Shown: piece by piece, positions 35,744 to 45,315 of the stretch
How the letters are laid out: every line of letters starts with the position of its first letter
Position numbering within the stretch: position 1 is the stretch's first letter
Assembly: GCF_000430785.1 (NCBI RefSeq)
Contig: NZ_AUMR01000003.1
Location: forward strand, 186,001 to 250,000
Reading direction: 5' to 3'
From: Ectobacillus panaciterrae DSM 19096
GTDB lineage: Bacteria; Bacillota; Bacilli; Bacillales; Bacillaceae_G
DNA length: 64,000 bases
Translations under genes and position numbers: made by a program
Notes under the pieces: generated by a model
The model's database searches: none
What the model saw: the letters and a program-made list of their open reading frames with translations, nothing else
Told to the model about the DNA's origin: nothing

Positions 35744-36331
35744 GTGAATGTACCTAATAAAATAACCGTATCAAGAATTTGTTTAATTCCTTTATTTATG
35801 ATTATTATGCTTGTGCCTTTTGACTGGTCGGGTGATGTAATAGGACCGAACGGATTAACGATAAGTCACTTGCTGGGAGCTATTATCTTTATTGTGGCAT
35901 CAGCGACAGATTGGATTGACGGACACTATGCTCGGAAATATAATCTTGTGACAAATCTCGGCAAGTTCCTCGATCCGCTTGCGGATAAATTGCTTGTTTC
36001 CGCTGCGTTAATCGTACTTATTGAGGTTCCGGAGCCGTATCGTGTTGCGTCTTGGATGGTTATCATCATCATTAGCCGCGAGTTTGCGGTAACGGGATTA
36101 CGCTTAATTTTGGCAGGAACAGGCGAGGTTGTGGCTGCCAATATGCTTGGCAAAATTAAGACATGGACGCAAATCGTAGCGATTTCAGCATATTTGCTTC
36201 ACGATGTTCCGCTGCATTGGCTTCCGTTTTCCGTAGCGGACGTTGCCATGTGGATCGCTGTTATTTTCACAGTGTTTTCCGGCTGGGATTACTTCTGGAA
36301 GAATCGGACCGTATTCGCGAATTCAAAATAA
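35744..36331 (+). CDS. pgsA: Phosphatidylglycerophosphate synthase PgsA
   Basis: CDP-alcohol phosphatidyltransferase that makes phosphatidylglycerophosphate, the committed step to phosphatidylglycerol and cardiolipin. The 195-residue membrane protein has four to six hydrophobic segments. The signature DGxxARxxxxxxxxGxxxDxxxD is present as DGHYARKYNLVTNLGKFLDP then LADK. The GTG start has TGGAGGAATAGTC upstream. It sits between rodZ and cinA as in other Bacillus. Confidence 0.95.
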   Translation: MNVPNKITVSRICLIPLFMIIMLVPFDWSGDVIGPNGLTISHLLGAIIFIVASATDWIDGHYARKYNLVTNLGKFLDPLADKLLVSAALIVLIEVPEPYRVASWMVIIIISREFAVTGLRLILAGTGEVVAANMLGKIKTWTQIVAISAYLLHDVPLHWLPFSVADVAMWIAVIFTVFSGWDYFWKNRTVFANSK

Positions 36332-36366
36332 TATGATTTGTAAACTCAATATAGGGGGGATGGGGC

Positions 36367-37602
36367 GTGAACGCAGAGATTATTGCGGTTGGCACAGAAC
36401 TGCTGCTTGGACAAATTTTAAATACGAATGCAAAATTTCTATCTCAAAAGTTAGCAGCCATCGGCGTTGATGTTTATTATCAAACAGTTGTAGGGGATAA
36501 CGCAGGACGTTTGAGAGAGGCGATTGAGATTGCGAGAAAGAGAGCGGACATTTTAATTTTTACAGGGGGACTCGGTCCGACAAAGGATGATTTAACGAAG
36601 GAAACCATTGCTTTATCAATCGGAAGCGAGCTCGTATATGACGAGGCAGCGCTGCATTCTATCGCAGAGTATTATAAACGTACAGGACGGACGTTTACAG
36701 AAAACAACAAGAAGCAAGCTCTCGTTCTGGAAGGTGCGGCTGTTTTTCCAAATGACCATGGCATGGCACCGGGCATGGGACTTCATAAGGAAGGCAATGT
36801 ATATATTTTGCTTCCGGGTCCGCCAAAGGAAATGAATCCGATGTATGTGAGTTATGTAGAAAGCTTTCTGATGAAGCTTGCATCGGAAGAAAAGCTGCAT
36901 TCACGCGTGCTGCGCTTTTTCGGAATCGGAGAATCACAGCTTGAAGATACAATTCAAGATCTCATTGATGCACAAACAAATCCTACTATCGCACCGCTGG
37001 CATCTGAAGGAGAGGTAACGCTCCGTTTAACGGCAAAGCATGCTTCAGAAGAACAAGCATCTTCTCTGCTGGATGAGACGGAACAGAACATTCTTCAGAG
37101 AGTCGGAGAATTTTTCTATGGTTATAATAATGATTCTTTACATACAAAAGCAATTGCAGCTTTGCGGAAGAAAGGATATACTCTTTCTTGCGCAGAAAGT
37201 TTAACAGGCGGTTTATTTGGAGAGAAGGTAACAGAGATTGCCGGCGTTTCCTCTTTATTCAAAGGGGGCGTGATTTGCTACAGCAATGAAGTCAAGCAAA
37301 ATGTGCTGCAAGTGCCGCCGCAAGTGCTCGCGTCAGAAGGCGCTGTCAGTGAAGCATGTGCAATTCATCTTGCGGAAAACGTGTGTACGCTCATGAAAAC
37401 AGACGTAGGCATCAGCTTTACAGGTGTCGCCGGTCCGGATCTGCAAGAAGGCAAGCAGCCGGGAACCGTATTTATCGGAATCTCCGTTGCCGGCACGGCA
37501 TTCGCAGTTGAGCTGAAGCTTGGCGGCAGCCGTCTCCTCGTTCGAGAACGCGCTGTAAAATATGGATTTTACCACCTTTATAAAAAACTGGAAGAGCTAT
37601 AA
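36367..37602 (+). CDS. cinA: Competence/damage-inducible protein CinA
   Basis: A 411-residue two-domain protein: an N-terminal MoaB/MogA-like (MoCF) domain with [11 protein letters not shown] (about 64-74) and a C-terminal CinA domain with [14 protein letters not shown] (about residue 275) and [10 protein letters not shown], the latter related to NMN deamidases. It co-occurs with recA in competent and many other bacteria. The GTG start follows TAGGGGGGATGGGGC. Its stop lies in the loop of the terminator hairpin. Confidence 0.93.
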   Translation: MNAEIIAVGTELLLGQILNTNAKFLSQKLAAIGVDVYYQTVVGDNAGRLREAIEIARKRADILIFTGGLGPTKDDLTKETIALSIGSELVYDEAALHSIAEYYKRTGRTFTENNKKQALVLEGAAVFPNDHGMAPGMGLHKEGNVYILLPGPPKEMNPMYVSYVESFLMKLASEEKLHSRVLRFFGIGESQLEDTIQDLIDAQTNPTIAPLASEGEVTLRLTAKHASEEQASSLLDETEQNILQRVGEFFYGYNNDSLHTKAIAALRKKGYTLSCAESLTGGLFGEKVTEIAGVSSLFKGGVICYSNEVKQNVLQVPPQVLASEGAVSEACAIHLAENVCTLMKTDVGISFTGVAGPDLQEGKQPGTVFIGISVAGTAFAVELKLGGSRLLVRERAVKYGFYHLYKKLEEL

Positions 37603-37627
37603 TGCTCTTTCAGTTTTTTCTTTTTTC
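37584..37627 (+). terminator. Intrinsic terminator overlapping the cinA stop
   Basis: AACTGGAAGAGC and GCTCTTTCAGTT pair around TATAAT, then TTTTCTTTTTTC. Confidence 0.82.
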
Positions 37628-37646
37628 TATATATCCTAAATGAATT

Positions 37647-37667
37647 TTCGACAAAATCCATGTCGAA
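37647..37667 (+). promoter_or_regulatory. Inverted pair of Spo0A-box-like sequences before recA
   Basis: TTCGACA, seven bases, TGTCGAA: a perfect inverted repeat in which each arm is the Spo0A core TGTCGAA. It lies about 100 bases upstream of the recA -35 element and after the cinA terminator. Whether Spo0A binds here is inference. Confidence 0.4.
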
Positions 37668-37727
37668 CTTATAAATTGTATTTATATAAAACAGAAATAG
37701 GAGAATTGTAAATGGTAAATAAAAAAT

Positions 37728-37741
37728 CGAATAAGTGTTCG
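37728..37741 (+). promoter_or_regulatory. LexA (SOS) box of recA
   Basis: CGAATAAGTGTTCG matches the Bacillus SOS operator CGAACNNNNGTTCG in nine of ten defined positions. It lies eight bases before the -35 hexamer of recA. Confidence 0.85.
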
Positions 37742-37749
37742 TTTTTTTG

Positions 37750-37778
37750 TTGGCATTTTCCACAGAAACAGGTATAAT
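37750..37778 (+). promoter_or_regulatory. Sigma-A promoter of recA
   Basis: TTGGCA (37750-37755), a 17-base spacer and perfect TATAAT (37773-37778), 33 bases before the GTG start. Confidence 0.8.
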
Positions 37779-37811
37779 AAATATAGGTTGTAAAACAAAG
37801 GAGGAAATTGA

Positions 37812-38855
37812 GTGAGCGATCGTCAAGCAGCATTAGACATGGCGTTAAAACAAATAGAGAAGCAGTTCGGCAAGGGCTCTATCATGAAGCTTGGAGAGCA
37901 AACTGACCGTCAAATTTCCACAATTTCAAGCGGTTCTTTAGCATTGGACGTGGTGCTTGGAGTCGGCGGATATCCCCGCGGACGCATTATCGAAATTTAC
38001 GGCCCTGAAAGCTCAGGTAAAACGACTGTAGCCCTTCACGCAATCGCAGAGGTGCAAGCGCGCGGCGGACAAGCTGCATTTATTGATGCAGAGCATGCAT
38101 TGGATCCTGTATATGCACAAAAATTAGGTGTAAACATAGATGGTTTATTGCTTTCTCAGCCGGATACAGGAGAGCAAGGATTGGAAATTGCGGAAGCATT
38201 GGTACGAAGCGGTGCGATAGATATCATCGTTATCGACTCCGTAGCGGCGCTTGTGCCAAAAGCTGAAATCGAAGGCGAGATGGGAGACTCTCACGTAGGT
38301 TTGCAGGCTCGTTTAATGTCTCAAGCGCTTCGTAAGCTTTCCGGTGCAATCAACAAATCTAAAACGATTACGATTTTCATTAACCAGATTCGTGAAAAAG
38401 TTGGCGTTATGTTCGGGAACCCAGAGACAACTCCAGGCGGCCGTGCGCTGAAGTTCTATTCTACAGTTCGTTTAGAAGTTCGCCGTGCCGAGCAGCTGAA
38501 GCAAGGCAATGAAATCGTAGGTAACAAAACGAAAATTAAAGTTGTGAAAAATAAGGTAGCTCCGCCGTTCCGTGTAGCCGAGGTGGATATCATGTACGGA
38601 GAAGGCATTTCCAAAGAGGGCGAAATTCTGGATATGGCGACTGAGCTTGACATCGTGCAAAAGAGCGGTGCTTGGTATTCTTACAATGAAGAACGCCTAG
38701 GACAAGGCCGCGAAAATTCAAAAGTGTTCTTAAAGGAAAATTCTCATATTCGTGATGATGTAGCTCTTAAAGTACGTGCGCATTACGGTATCGATTCTGA
38801 TGCACCGCGTACAGTAATAGAAGAAGAGGATGATCTCAGTCTTCTTGATGAATAG
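37812..38855 (+). CDS. recA: Recombinase RecA
   Basis: ATP-dependent strand-exchange protein and LexA coprotease. The 347 residues carry Walker [10 protein letters not shown] (about 65-73), the [10 protein letters not shown] block, the [20 protein letters not shown] segment with Walker B and loop L1, the [20 protein letters not shown] loop L2 region, and an acidic C-terminus. The GTG start follows AAAGGAGGAAATTGA. It is regulated by the LexA box at 37728. The Bacillus-typical neighbours cinA and rny flank it. Confidence 0.98.
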   Translation: MSDRQAALDMALKQIEKQFGKGSIMKLGEQTDRQISTISSGSLALDVVLGVGGYPRGRIIEIYGPESSGKTTVALHAIAEVQARGGQAAFIDAEHALDPVYAQKLGVNIDGLLLSQPDTGEQGLEIAEALVRSGAIDIIVIDSVAALVPKAEIEGEMGDSHVGLQARLMSQALRKLSGAINKSKTITIFINQIREKVGVMFGNPETTPGGRALKFYSTVRLEVRRAEQLKQGNEIVGNKTKIKVVKNKVAPPFRVAEVDIMYGEGISKEGEILDMATELDIVQKSGAWYSYNEERLGQGRENSKVFLKENSHIRDDVALKVRAHYGIDSDAPRTVIEEEDDLSLLDE

Positions 38856-38861
38856 AAAATA

Positions 38862-38890
38862 AAAAAGACACAGCGATGTGTCTTTTTTGT
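38862..38890 (+). terminator. Intrinsic terminator after recA
   Basis: AAAAAAGACACA and TGTGTCTTTTTT stem with GCGA loop. Confidence 0.93.
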
Positions 38891-39211
38891 GTATGAGAAT
38901 AAATATAGAGGGATGCCTGGCTGGGCCTCGAAGGTTCCGCTTTTCTTGTAAAGTAAGAAAGTATAAAATTCCGCGCTCTCTCCATTCCGTTCTTCTGTTC
39001 GCAGGATACAACACACAAAAGAACAAAGCTGTTTAGTAAAAAGACACAAGGGAGAGTCGAAGGGTTTGACCGCTGCTATACTTGGCAGGAGCACTATGCC
39101 CATCTAAAAGGATCGGGCGGTTTTTGCCTGGTTTTTCTCATTGCAACGAAACTGTAATAATTTGAAACTTTGTATGTGTTGACAAGTAACGACTGTAAAA
39201 GGACACAGCCC
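38891..39211 (+). other. Unassigned intergenic stretch recA-rny, with a weak repeat copy and a second hairpin
   Basis: No convincing gene on either strand. The - strand of 38917-38954 (ACAAGAAAAGCGGAACC) resembles the start of repeat copies A and B. A hairpin at 39098-39118 (GCCCATC with GATCGGGC, one bulge) followed by GGTTTTTG could end a short transcript starting in this region. I see no clear promoter for such an RNA. Confidence 0.4.
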
Positions 39212-39240
39212 TTGACAATGGAAATATCGACCTATACAAT
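39212..39240 (+). promoter_or_regulatory. Sigma-A promoter of rny
   Basis: TTGACA (39212-39217), a 17-base spacer and TACAAT (39235-39240). This implies a 5' leader of roughly 225 bases before rny. Confidence 0.75.
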
Positions 39241-39406
39241 GAGAATGTATATTCTTTTTTTACCATTCCGTCATATGTTTCTTAGTACGAAAAAGTATGA
39301 CGCTCGGACAAGACATAAATGTCTGCACTCCGAAAAAATTGTGTAACCATAAAATGAAATGAAAAAATGTCCCCAGGGTTGTATGAAAGGGACGAGGGGT
39401 CATTGC

Positions 39407-39430
39407 TGTACATTGTCTAGTCGATGTACA
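39407..39430 (+). promoter_or_regulatory. Hairpin in the long rny leader
   Basis: TGTACAT (39407-39413) and ATGTACA (39424-39430) pair across a 10-base loop, about 45 bases before the rny start. The leader has no T tract here, so it is not an obvious terminator. Confidence 0.4.
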
Positions 39431-39473
39431 TGCCGACAGTCTTTTCTCATTTATAGCAAGAGGAGGTGAAAGT

Positions 39474-41036
39474 ATGAACTTAGTTGTTGCAGTCATCTCC
39501 ATTTTGCTTGCCACGATCGTCGGTGCAGTTGTTGGCTTTTTTGTTCGAAAATCCATTGCGGAAGCGAAAATTAACGGTGCTACCTATGCGGCGAATCAAA
39601 TCATAGAAGATGCGAAACGCCAAGGAGAAGCTTCCAAGAGGGAAGTGCTGTTAGAAGCAAAGGATGAAATTCATAAACTTCGTACAGAAGCAGAATTAGA
39701 AATTCGTGACCGAAGAAGTGAGTTGCAAAAACAAGAAAATCGTTTAATGCAAAAAGAAGAGAACCTTGACCGTAAGGACGAGTCGCTCGACAAGCGCGAG
39801 CATATGCTCGAGAAGAAAGAAGATTCTCTTGTTTTAAGACAACAGCAGATTGAAGAGTTGGAAAGCAAAGTGGGAGAGCTGGTTCAAAAACAACAGGATG
39901 AACTGGAGCGCGTTTCAAGCTTAACGCGTGAGGAAGCAAAATCCATTATTCTTGCGAAGTTGGAAAATGAACTTTCTCATGAAATCGCAATGATGATTAA
40001 AGAAAGCGAAGTGCGTGCGAAAGAAGAGGCAGATAAGAAAGCGAAAGAAGTACTATCTTTGGCAATCCAGCGCTGCGCTGCTGACCACGTTGCTGAAACG
40101 ACGGTTTCTGTCGTAAATCTTCCGAACGACGAAATGAAAGGTCGTATTATCGGCCGTGAAGGCCGTAATATTCGTACGCTAGAAACATTAACGGGTATTG
40201 ATCTCATTATTGACGATACACCGGAGGCGGTTATTTTATCAGGATTTGATCCAATCCGCCGCGAAACAGCCCGCATTGCTTTAGACAAGCTTGTGCAGGA
40301 TGGACGTATTCACCCGGCTCGTATTGAAGAAATGGTTGAAAAATCAAGACGTGAAGTGGATGAATATATTCGCGAGGTTGGAGAGCAAACAACCTTTGAG
40401 GTTGGTGTGCATGGTCTGCACCCTGATTTGATTAAAATTCTTGGCCGTTTAAAATTCAGAACAAGTTACGGTCAAAACGTCTTGAAACACTCTATGGAGG
40501 TTGCGTATTTAGCAGGTCTAATGGCAGCTGAGCTAGGGGAAGACGAAAAGCTTGCCCGCCGTGCAGGTTTGCTGCATGATATCGGAAAAGCAATTGATCA
40601 TGAGGTAGAAGGCAGCCACGTCGAAATTGGTGTGGAGCTTGCTACGAAATACAAAGAACATCCAATTGTGATTAATGCGATTGCATCTCACCATGGTGAC
40701 ACAGAACCAACTTCTATCATCTCTGTGCTTGTTGCTGCTGCAGATGCTTTATCTGCAGCGAGACCAGGTGCACGAAGTGAAACGTTGGAAAACTACATTC
40801 GCCGCTTAGAAAAGCTAGAGGAGATTTCTGAATCTTATGAGGGGGTTGAGAAATCCTTTGCAATTCAAGCTGGACGCGAGGTACGTATTCTCGTGAAGCC
40901 GGATGCAATTGACGACTTAGAAGCCCATCGTTTGGCGCGTGACATTCGCAAGCGAATTGAAAACGAGCTCGATTATCCAGGACACATTAAAGTGACGGTT
41001 ATTCGAGAAACACGCGCGGTTGAATATGCAAAATAA
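39474..41036 (+). CDS. rny: Ribonuclease Y
   Basis: Membrane-anchored endoribonuclease that initiates mRNA decay. The 520 residues show one N-terminal transmembrane helix (about 3-25), a long charged coiled coil (about 30-170), a KH domain ([17 protein letters not shown], about 223-239) and an HD domain with the metal pair in [17 protein letters not shown] (about 365-381). The ATG follows AAGAGGAGGTGAAAGT. It is encoded just upstream of ymdB, whose product has been reported to affect the same regulatory circuits. The long leader may allow control of its own mRNA. Confidence 0.97.
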   Translation: MNLVVAVISILLATIVGAVVGFFVRKSIAEAKINGATYAANQIIEDAKRQGEASKREVLLEAKDEIHKLRTEAELEIRDRRSELQKQENRLMQKEENLDRKDESLDKREHMLEKKEDSLVLRQQQIEELESKVGELVQKQQDELERVSSLTREEAKSIILAKLENELSHEIAMMIKESEVRAKEEADKKAKEVLSLAIQRCAADHVAETTVSVVNLPNDEMKGRIIGREGRNIRTLETLTGIDLIIDDTPEAVILSGFDPIRRETARIALDKLVQDGRIHPARIEEMVEKSRREVDEYIREVGEQTTFEVGVHGLHPDLIKILGRLKFRTSYGQNVLKHSMEVAYLAGLMAAELGEDEKLARRAGLLHDIGKAIDHEVEGSHVEIGVELATKYKEHPIVINAIASHHGDTEPTSIISVLVAAADALSAARPGARSETLENYIRRLEKLEEISESYEGVEKSFAIQAGREVRILVKPDAIDDLEAHRLARDIRKRIENELDYPGHIKVTVIRETRAVEYAK

Positions 41037-41064
41037 AGTGGTCTCGTACCACTTTATTTTTTTG
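41034..41064 (+). terminator. Intrinsic terminator after rny
   Basis: TAAAGTGG and CCACTTTA stem, TCTCGTA loop, then TTTTTTTG; the stop codon lies in the stem. Confidence 0.88.
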
Positions 41065-41110
41065 TATAAGAGAAGAATAAAAGCGAACATACATGGAAGG
41101 GATTGCAGTT

Positions 41111-41905
41111 ATGAGAATTTTATTTATAGGAGATGTTGTTGGAGCGCCCGGCAGAGAAATGATTCAAGAATATGTGCCAAAGCTTAAAAAGAAATATGCG
41201 CCTACACTTACGATTATTAACGGTGAAAATGCCGCATCGGGACGTGGGATTACAGAGAAGATTTATCGCAGCTTTTTAGAAGTAGGTGCACAAGCCGTAA
41301 CGCTGGGCAACCACGCATGGGACAACCGGGATTTGTTTGAGTTTATTGATGATGCAAAGTATCTTGTGCGTCCAGGTAACTTCCCGGAGGGAGCACCTGG
41401 AAAAGGGATGATTTTTGTAAATTGCAACGGTACAGAGGTAGCCATTATCAACTTGCAAGGAAGAACCTTTCTTCCGCCGCTTGAGTGTCCGTTTCGTCAG
41501 GCTGACGCTTACATAGAAGAAGCGAAAAAACGAACGAACATTATTTTTATTGATTTTCATGCAGAAGCAACAAGCGAAAAGCAGGCGCTTGGATGGTATG
41601 TAGATGGAAAAGCTACCGCGGTGGTTGGAACGCACACGCATGTACAGACAGCAGACAACCGCATTTTGCCTAAAGGCACTGCGTACTTAACAGATGTAGG
41701 CATGACAGGTCCTTATGACGGTATTCTGGGAATGGACCGTCAAGCGGTGTTGAAGAAATTTTTGACGGGACTGCCGGTGCGTTTTGAAGTTACAAGCGGC
41801 CGTAAACAGCTCAGTGCGGTTTACATTGATATAGATCCAAATACAGGAAAAGCAAAGAAAATAGAGCGTATTTTAATTAACGATGATCAATCATTTTTTG
41901 AGTAA
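41111..41905 (+). CDS. ymdB: Metallophosphoesterase YmdB
   Basis: A 264-residue calcineurin-like phosphodiesterase; B. subtilis YmdB cleaves 2',3'-cyclic nucleotides and affects motility, biofilm and nanotube formation. Metal-binding blocks are all present: FIGDVVG (about 5-11), INGENAA (about 37-43), TLGNHAWDN (about 64-72), DFHAEATSEK (about 149-158) and VGTHTHVQTAD (about 174-184). The ATG at 41111 (MRILFIGDVVG) follows GGAAGGGATTGCAGTT; an 18-base extension upstream is unlikely. Confidence 0.95.
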   Translation: MRILFIGDVVGAPGREMIQEYVPKLKKKYAPTLTIINGENAASGRGITEKIYRSFLEVGAQAVTLGNHAWDNRDLFEFIDDAKYLVRPGNFPEGAPGKGMIFVNCNGTEVAIINLQGRTFLPPLECPFRQADAYIEEAKKRTNIIFIDFHAEATSEKQALGWYVDGKATAVVGTHTHVQTADNRILPKGTAYLTDVGMTGPYDGILGMDRQAVLKKFLTGLPVRFEVTSGRKQLSAVYIDIDPNTGKAKKIERILINDDQSFFE

Positions 41906-41967
41906 TTATATTCAATTTTTTGAATTGACTATATATTGAAATTTTTTAGAAAAATTAGGATGGATAA

Positions 41968-41997
41968 GCAGGAATACGATTCCCTCCTCGTGAATAT
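41968..41997 (+). promoter_or_regulatory. Sigma-H-type promoter of spoVS
   Basis: GCAGGAATA (41968-41976), 12 bases, then CGTGAATAT (41989-41997). This fits the sigma-H pattern RNAGGAWWW - 11/12 - RNNGAATWW at all but one defined position. B. subtilis spoVS is sigma-H dependent. Confidence 0.7.
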
Positions 41998-42054
41998 ATG
42001 TAAAGTGAATTCAAATTCAAGCGCTTATTTAATGAAACGAGGAGGAAACGAGGA

Positions 42055-42315
42055 ATGGAAATATTAAAAGTTAAAGCAACTTCGGTCCCTAACTCTGTAG
42101 CCGGTGCACTTGCAGGAGTTATCCGTGAACGCGGTACTGCGGAAATTCAGGCAATTGGAGCAGGTGCATTGAACCAAGCCGTGAAGGCAGTAGCAATCGC
42201 AAGAGGGTTCGTAGCACCGAGCGGCGTGGACTTGATTTGCATCCCGGCATTCACAGACATCATGATTGATGGAGAAGAGCGCACAGCTATTAAACTAATT
42301 GTAGAGCCTCGTTAA
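42055..42315 (+). CDS. spoVS: Stage V sporulation protein S
   Basis: An 86-residue Alba-like small protein, one of the most conserved sporulation proteins: MEILKVKATSVPNSVAGALA opening and GFVAPSGVDLICIPAFTDIM later. It affects septation and progress past stage V, probably through nucleic-acid binding. The ATG follows ACGAGGAGGAAACGAGGA. Expression from the sigma-H-type promoter upstream fits early stationary-phase induction. Confidence 0.97.
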   Translation: MEILKVKATSVPNSVAGALAGVIRERGTAEIQAIGAGALNQAVKAVAIARGFVAPSGVDLICIPAFTDIMIDGEERTAIKLIVEPR

Positions 42316-42321
42316 TTTTGA

Positions 42322-42358
42322 AAACCTGTTTGCGCCGCAAACAGGTTGTTTTTATTTT
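42322..42358 (+). terminator. Intrinsic terminator after spoVS
   Basis: AACCTGTTTGCG and CGCAAACAGGTT stem, then GTTTTTATTTTT. Confidence 0.92.
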
Positions 42359-42377
42359 TAGAAGGGGAGCGAATAGC

Positions 42378-43301
42378 ATGAAAATATTTGACGCGCATTG
42401 CGACGTGCTTTGGCAGCTTTGGCGAGCCAAGCAAAAACGTTTTGCAAACGACAGCAGTCTTCATATTACGCTTGAGGGCTTAAAAAAATCAAACGGCAAA
42501 ATACAATGTTTTGCTATTTACATACCGGAGCATGTACCGCATGAACATCGTTTTCATGCAGCATTGGAAATGGTCGAAATTTTTTATAAAGAAATAGTGG
42601 ACAAACATTCTGAGGTGAAGCTTGTTTTGACAAAGCAAGATGCACAACGATTGCAAGAAGGGGAGATTGGAGCGCTGTTAACGCTTGAAGGCTGCGATGC
42701 GATCGGTCAAAGCATCACGCGTTTAGACACGCTGCATCGCCTTGGCGTGCGCTCTGTCGGTTTGACTTGGAATTACAGCAATGCGGTAGCGGACGGCGTG
42801 CTTGAGCCGAGAGGAGCCGGCCTTTCATCCTTCGGTATAAAAGTTGTAGAACGGTTAAACGAGCATAGCTTATGGACAGACGTTTCCCACTTGTCCGAAA
42901 AAGGCTTTTGGGATGTAATGGAGCACGCTGAGCATCCGATTGCGTCGCATTCTAACTGTCATGTTTTGCGTGAGCACCCGAGGAATCTAAAAAACGAACA
43001 AATTCAAGCGTTGCTGGAAAAAGACGGAATGATCGGCATTACATTTGTGCCGTCGTTTGTAAAAGAACAGATGCCTGTACATATTAAAGACGTGCTGCTT
43101 CATTTGGAGCATATATGTGCGCTCGGCGGTGAAAACAACGTAGGATTCGGCTCGGACTTTGATGGTATTACTGAAACAATTGTAAATTTAGAGTGCTATA
43201 CGCACTATGAAAATCTCATAAATGAACTCCAAAAACACTATAAGGAAGAGCAAGTGCGCAAGTTCCTGTATAGTAATTTTGCAGAGCATATCTCTTTCTG
43301 A
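42378..43301 (+). CDS. Membrane-dipeptidase family (M19) peptidase
   Basis: A 307-residue M19 renal-dipeptidase-like protein. The zinc-binding elements appear in order: FDAHCDVLW (residues 4-12, HxD type), LLTLEGCDAI with the bridging Glu (about 103-112), ASHSNCHVL (about 193-201) and GFGSDFDGI (about 256-264). It should hydrolyse small dipeptides, perhaps D-amino-acid-containing ones from cell-wall turnover, in the cytoplasm, as no signal peptide is seen. The ATG at 42378 follows AAGGGGAGCGAATAGC. It is a neighbour of spoVS, but there is a terminator between them. Confidence 0.88.
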   Translation: MKIFDAHCDVLWQLWRAKQKRFANDSSLHITLEGLKKSNGKIQCFAIYIPEHVPHEHRFHAALEMVEIFYKEIVDKHSEVKLVLTKQDAQRLQEGEIGALLTLEGCDAIGQSITRLDTLHRLGVRSVGLTWNYSNAVADGVLEPRGAGLSSFGIKVVERLNEHSLWTDVSHLSEKGFWDVMEHAEHPIASHSNCHVLREHPRNLKNEQIQALLEKDGMIGITFVPSFVKEQMPVHIKDVLLHLEHICALGGENNVGFGSDFDGITETIVNLECYTHYENLINELQKHYKEEQVRKFLYSNFAEHISF

Positions 43302-43560
43302 AATTATTACTATACTAAACTTATTCGTCTGGGATACAAGAGTTACGGAAATTTCAAAAAATGTTAATGAATTTGTTTCAAATTCTTGCATTTTCTGCCG
43401 AGTAGGTCTAGAATTGAAAGCAAATTAGCATCATGTTAACAATTCTCGCAAATCAAAAGAGGTATAATTAGTATTCATTTTAGTTTCTTGTTTTAGAAAG
43501 TAGTAAACTAATAGTGTAAAAAAATACAATACAATGCATGCGACCAAAGGGGTGTAGGAG

Positions 43561-45315
43561 ATGATTAGTCAACTTTCCTGGAAAGTTGGAGGACAACAAG
43601 GTGAAGGAATTGAGAGTACAGGTGAAATTTTCTCTATAGCATTAAACAGACTAGGGTATTACCTGTACGGCTATCGCCATTTCTCATCACGCATTAAAGG
43701 CGGTCACACCAACAATAAGATTCGTGTAAGCACAACAGAAGTTCGTGCTATCTCTGATGACTTAGATATACTTGTGGCATTCGACCAAGAGACGATCGAC
43801 GTGAATTTCCACGAGTTACGTCCTGGCGGCATTGTAATTGCCGATGCAAAATTTAACCCGACAATTTCAGACGATACAAAGGCTAGCTTGTATGCGGTTC
43901 CATTCACAGAGATCGCAACAGAGCTTGGCACTTCATTAATGAAAAATATGGTCGCAGTTGGTGCTTCCAGCGCTGTATTAGGATTAGATGAAACAGTATA
44001 CCTTGAAGTAGTTGAAGAAATCTTCGGCAGAAAAGGTCAGCAAATTGTTGAAAAGAACATGGAAGCAATCAAACGCGGTTCCCAATACATGAAAGATTTG
44101 CTTGGCGATCAAGTAAACATGATGCAGATCGAAAAAGCGGACGGTCAAAAGCGCCTATTCATGATTGGAAACGATGCAATCGCATTCGGCGCATTAGCCG
44201 GCGGAGCTCGTTTTATGGCTGCTTATCCGATTACACCAGCTTCTGAGATTATGGAATACTTAATTAAGAAGCTTCCAAAGGTGGGCGGAGCGGTTATTCA
44301 AACAGAGGATGAAATCGCAGCTTGTACAATGGCGATCGGCGCTAACTACGGTGGCGTGCGTACATTGACAGCATCAGCAGGACCTGGTCTTTCCCTTATG
44401 ATGGAAGCAATCGGATTATCCGGCATTACAGAAACTCCGCTTGTGATTATTGACACGCAGCGCGGCGGTCCAAGTACAGGCCTTCCGACAAAGCAAGAGC
44501 AATCTGATTTAATGGCGATGATTTACGGCACCCACGGTGAAATTCCAAAGGTAGTTATGGCGCCAAGCACAGTAGAAGAAGCATTCTACGATGCAGCAGA
44601 AGCGTTTAACATTGCTGAAGAATATCAAGTGCCGGTTATCTTACTTACAGACCTTCAGCTTTCTCTAGGAAAACAAACGGTAGAGCCGCTCCGCTATGAT
44701 AAAGTAGAAGTTCGCCGCGGCAAGCTTGACTTGAATGCGCAGCCTTCCATAGAAAACAAAGAATACTTCAAGCGCTATGAGGTGACAGAAGACGGCGTTT
44801 CTCCGCGCGTTGTGCCTGGTACGAAGAACGGCATTCACCACGTAACGGGTGTAGAACACGCAGAAACAGGCAAGCCGTCTGAGTCTCCAGAAAACCGTAT
44901 TGCGCAAATGGATAAGCGTATGCGCAAATTAGATAACTTGAAATTCAACACCCCTGTTTATACAAATGCAAAGTATGCCGATGCGGACCTTCTGCTGGTA
45001 GGCTTCAACTCTACTCGCGGTGCAATCGAAGAAGCGATGGAGCGTCTTGAGCAGGAAGGCATGAAAGTGAACCACGCTCACGTTCGCTTAATTCACCCGT
45101 TCCCGAAAGACGAATTGCTGCCGTTTGTAAAGAGTGCAAAGCGTGTCGTAGTAGTAGAGAACAACGCAACAGGTCAGCTTGCTAACATCATGAAGATGAA
45201 TATTGGCTATGGCGAAAAGATTTCCAGCTTGCTGAAGTACGATGGAAATCCGTTCTTACCGAAAGAAATTTACAACGAATGCAAAAAAGGGGTTGTATTA
45301 AATGGCAACATTTAA
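43561..45315 (+). CDS. korA: 2-oxoacid:ferredoxin oxidoreductase, alpha subunit (gamma-alpha fusion)
   Basis: A 584-residue fusion of the gamma domain (about 1-175, WKVGGQQGEGIESTGEIFS, HFSSRIKGGHTNN) with the alpha domain (about 195-584, AAYPITPASEIMEYLIKKLP). With KorB it oxidatively decarboxylates a 2-oxoacid, probably 2-oxoglutarate, to the acyl-CoA and reduces ferredoxin. Two-subunit systems of this layout are found in aerobic Bacillus and Staphylococcus. The ATG follows AGGGGTGTAGGAG. A TATAAT is seen at 43463-43468, but no good -35. It overlaps korB by 14 bases. Confidence 0.92.
   Translation: MISQLSWKVGGQQGEGIESTGEIFSIALNRLGYYLYGYRHFSSRIKGGHTNNKIRVSTTEVRAISDDLDILVAFDQETIDVNFHELRPGGIVIADAKFNPTISDDTKASLYAVPFTEIATELGTSLMKNMVAVGASSAVLGLDETVYLEVVEEIFGRKGQQIVEKNMEAIKRGSQYMKDLLGDQVNMMQIEKADGQKRLFMIGNDAIAFGALAGGARFMAAYPITPASEIMEYLIKKLPKVGGAVIQTEDEIAACTMAIGANYGGVRTLTASAGPGLSLMMEAIGLSGITETPLVIIDTQRGGPSTGLPTKQEQSDLMAMIYGTHGEIPKVVMAPSTVEEAFYDAAEAFNIAEEYQVPVILLTDLQLSLGKQTVEPLRYDKVEVRRGKLDLNAQPSIENKEYFKRYEVTEDGVSPRVVPGTKNGIHHVTGVEHAETGKPSESPENRIAQMDKRMRKLDNLKFNTPVYTNAKYADADLLLVGFNSTRGAIEEAMERLEQEGMKVNHAHVRLIHPFPKDELLPFVKSAKRVVVVENNATGQLANIMKMNIGYGEKISSLLKYDGNPFLPKEIYNECKKGVVLNGNI

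Noticed and set aside
38730-39103. Overlapping - strand frames of 98 and 106 codons in the recA-rny gap
   Set aside because: They span the recA terminator, lack ribosome binding sites and have low-complexity Phe/Leu/Ser composition.
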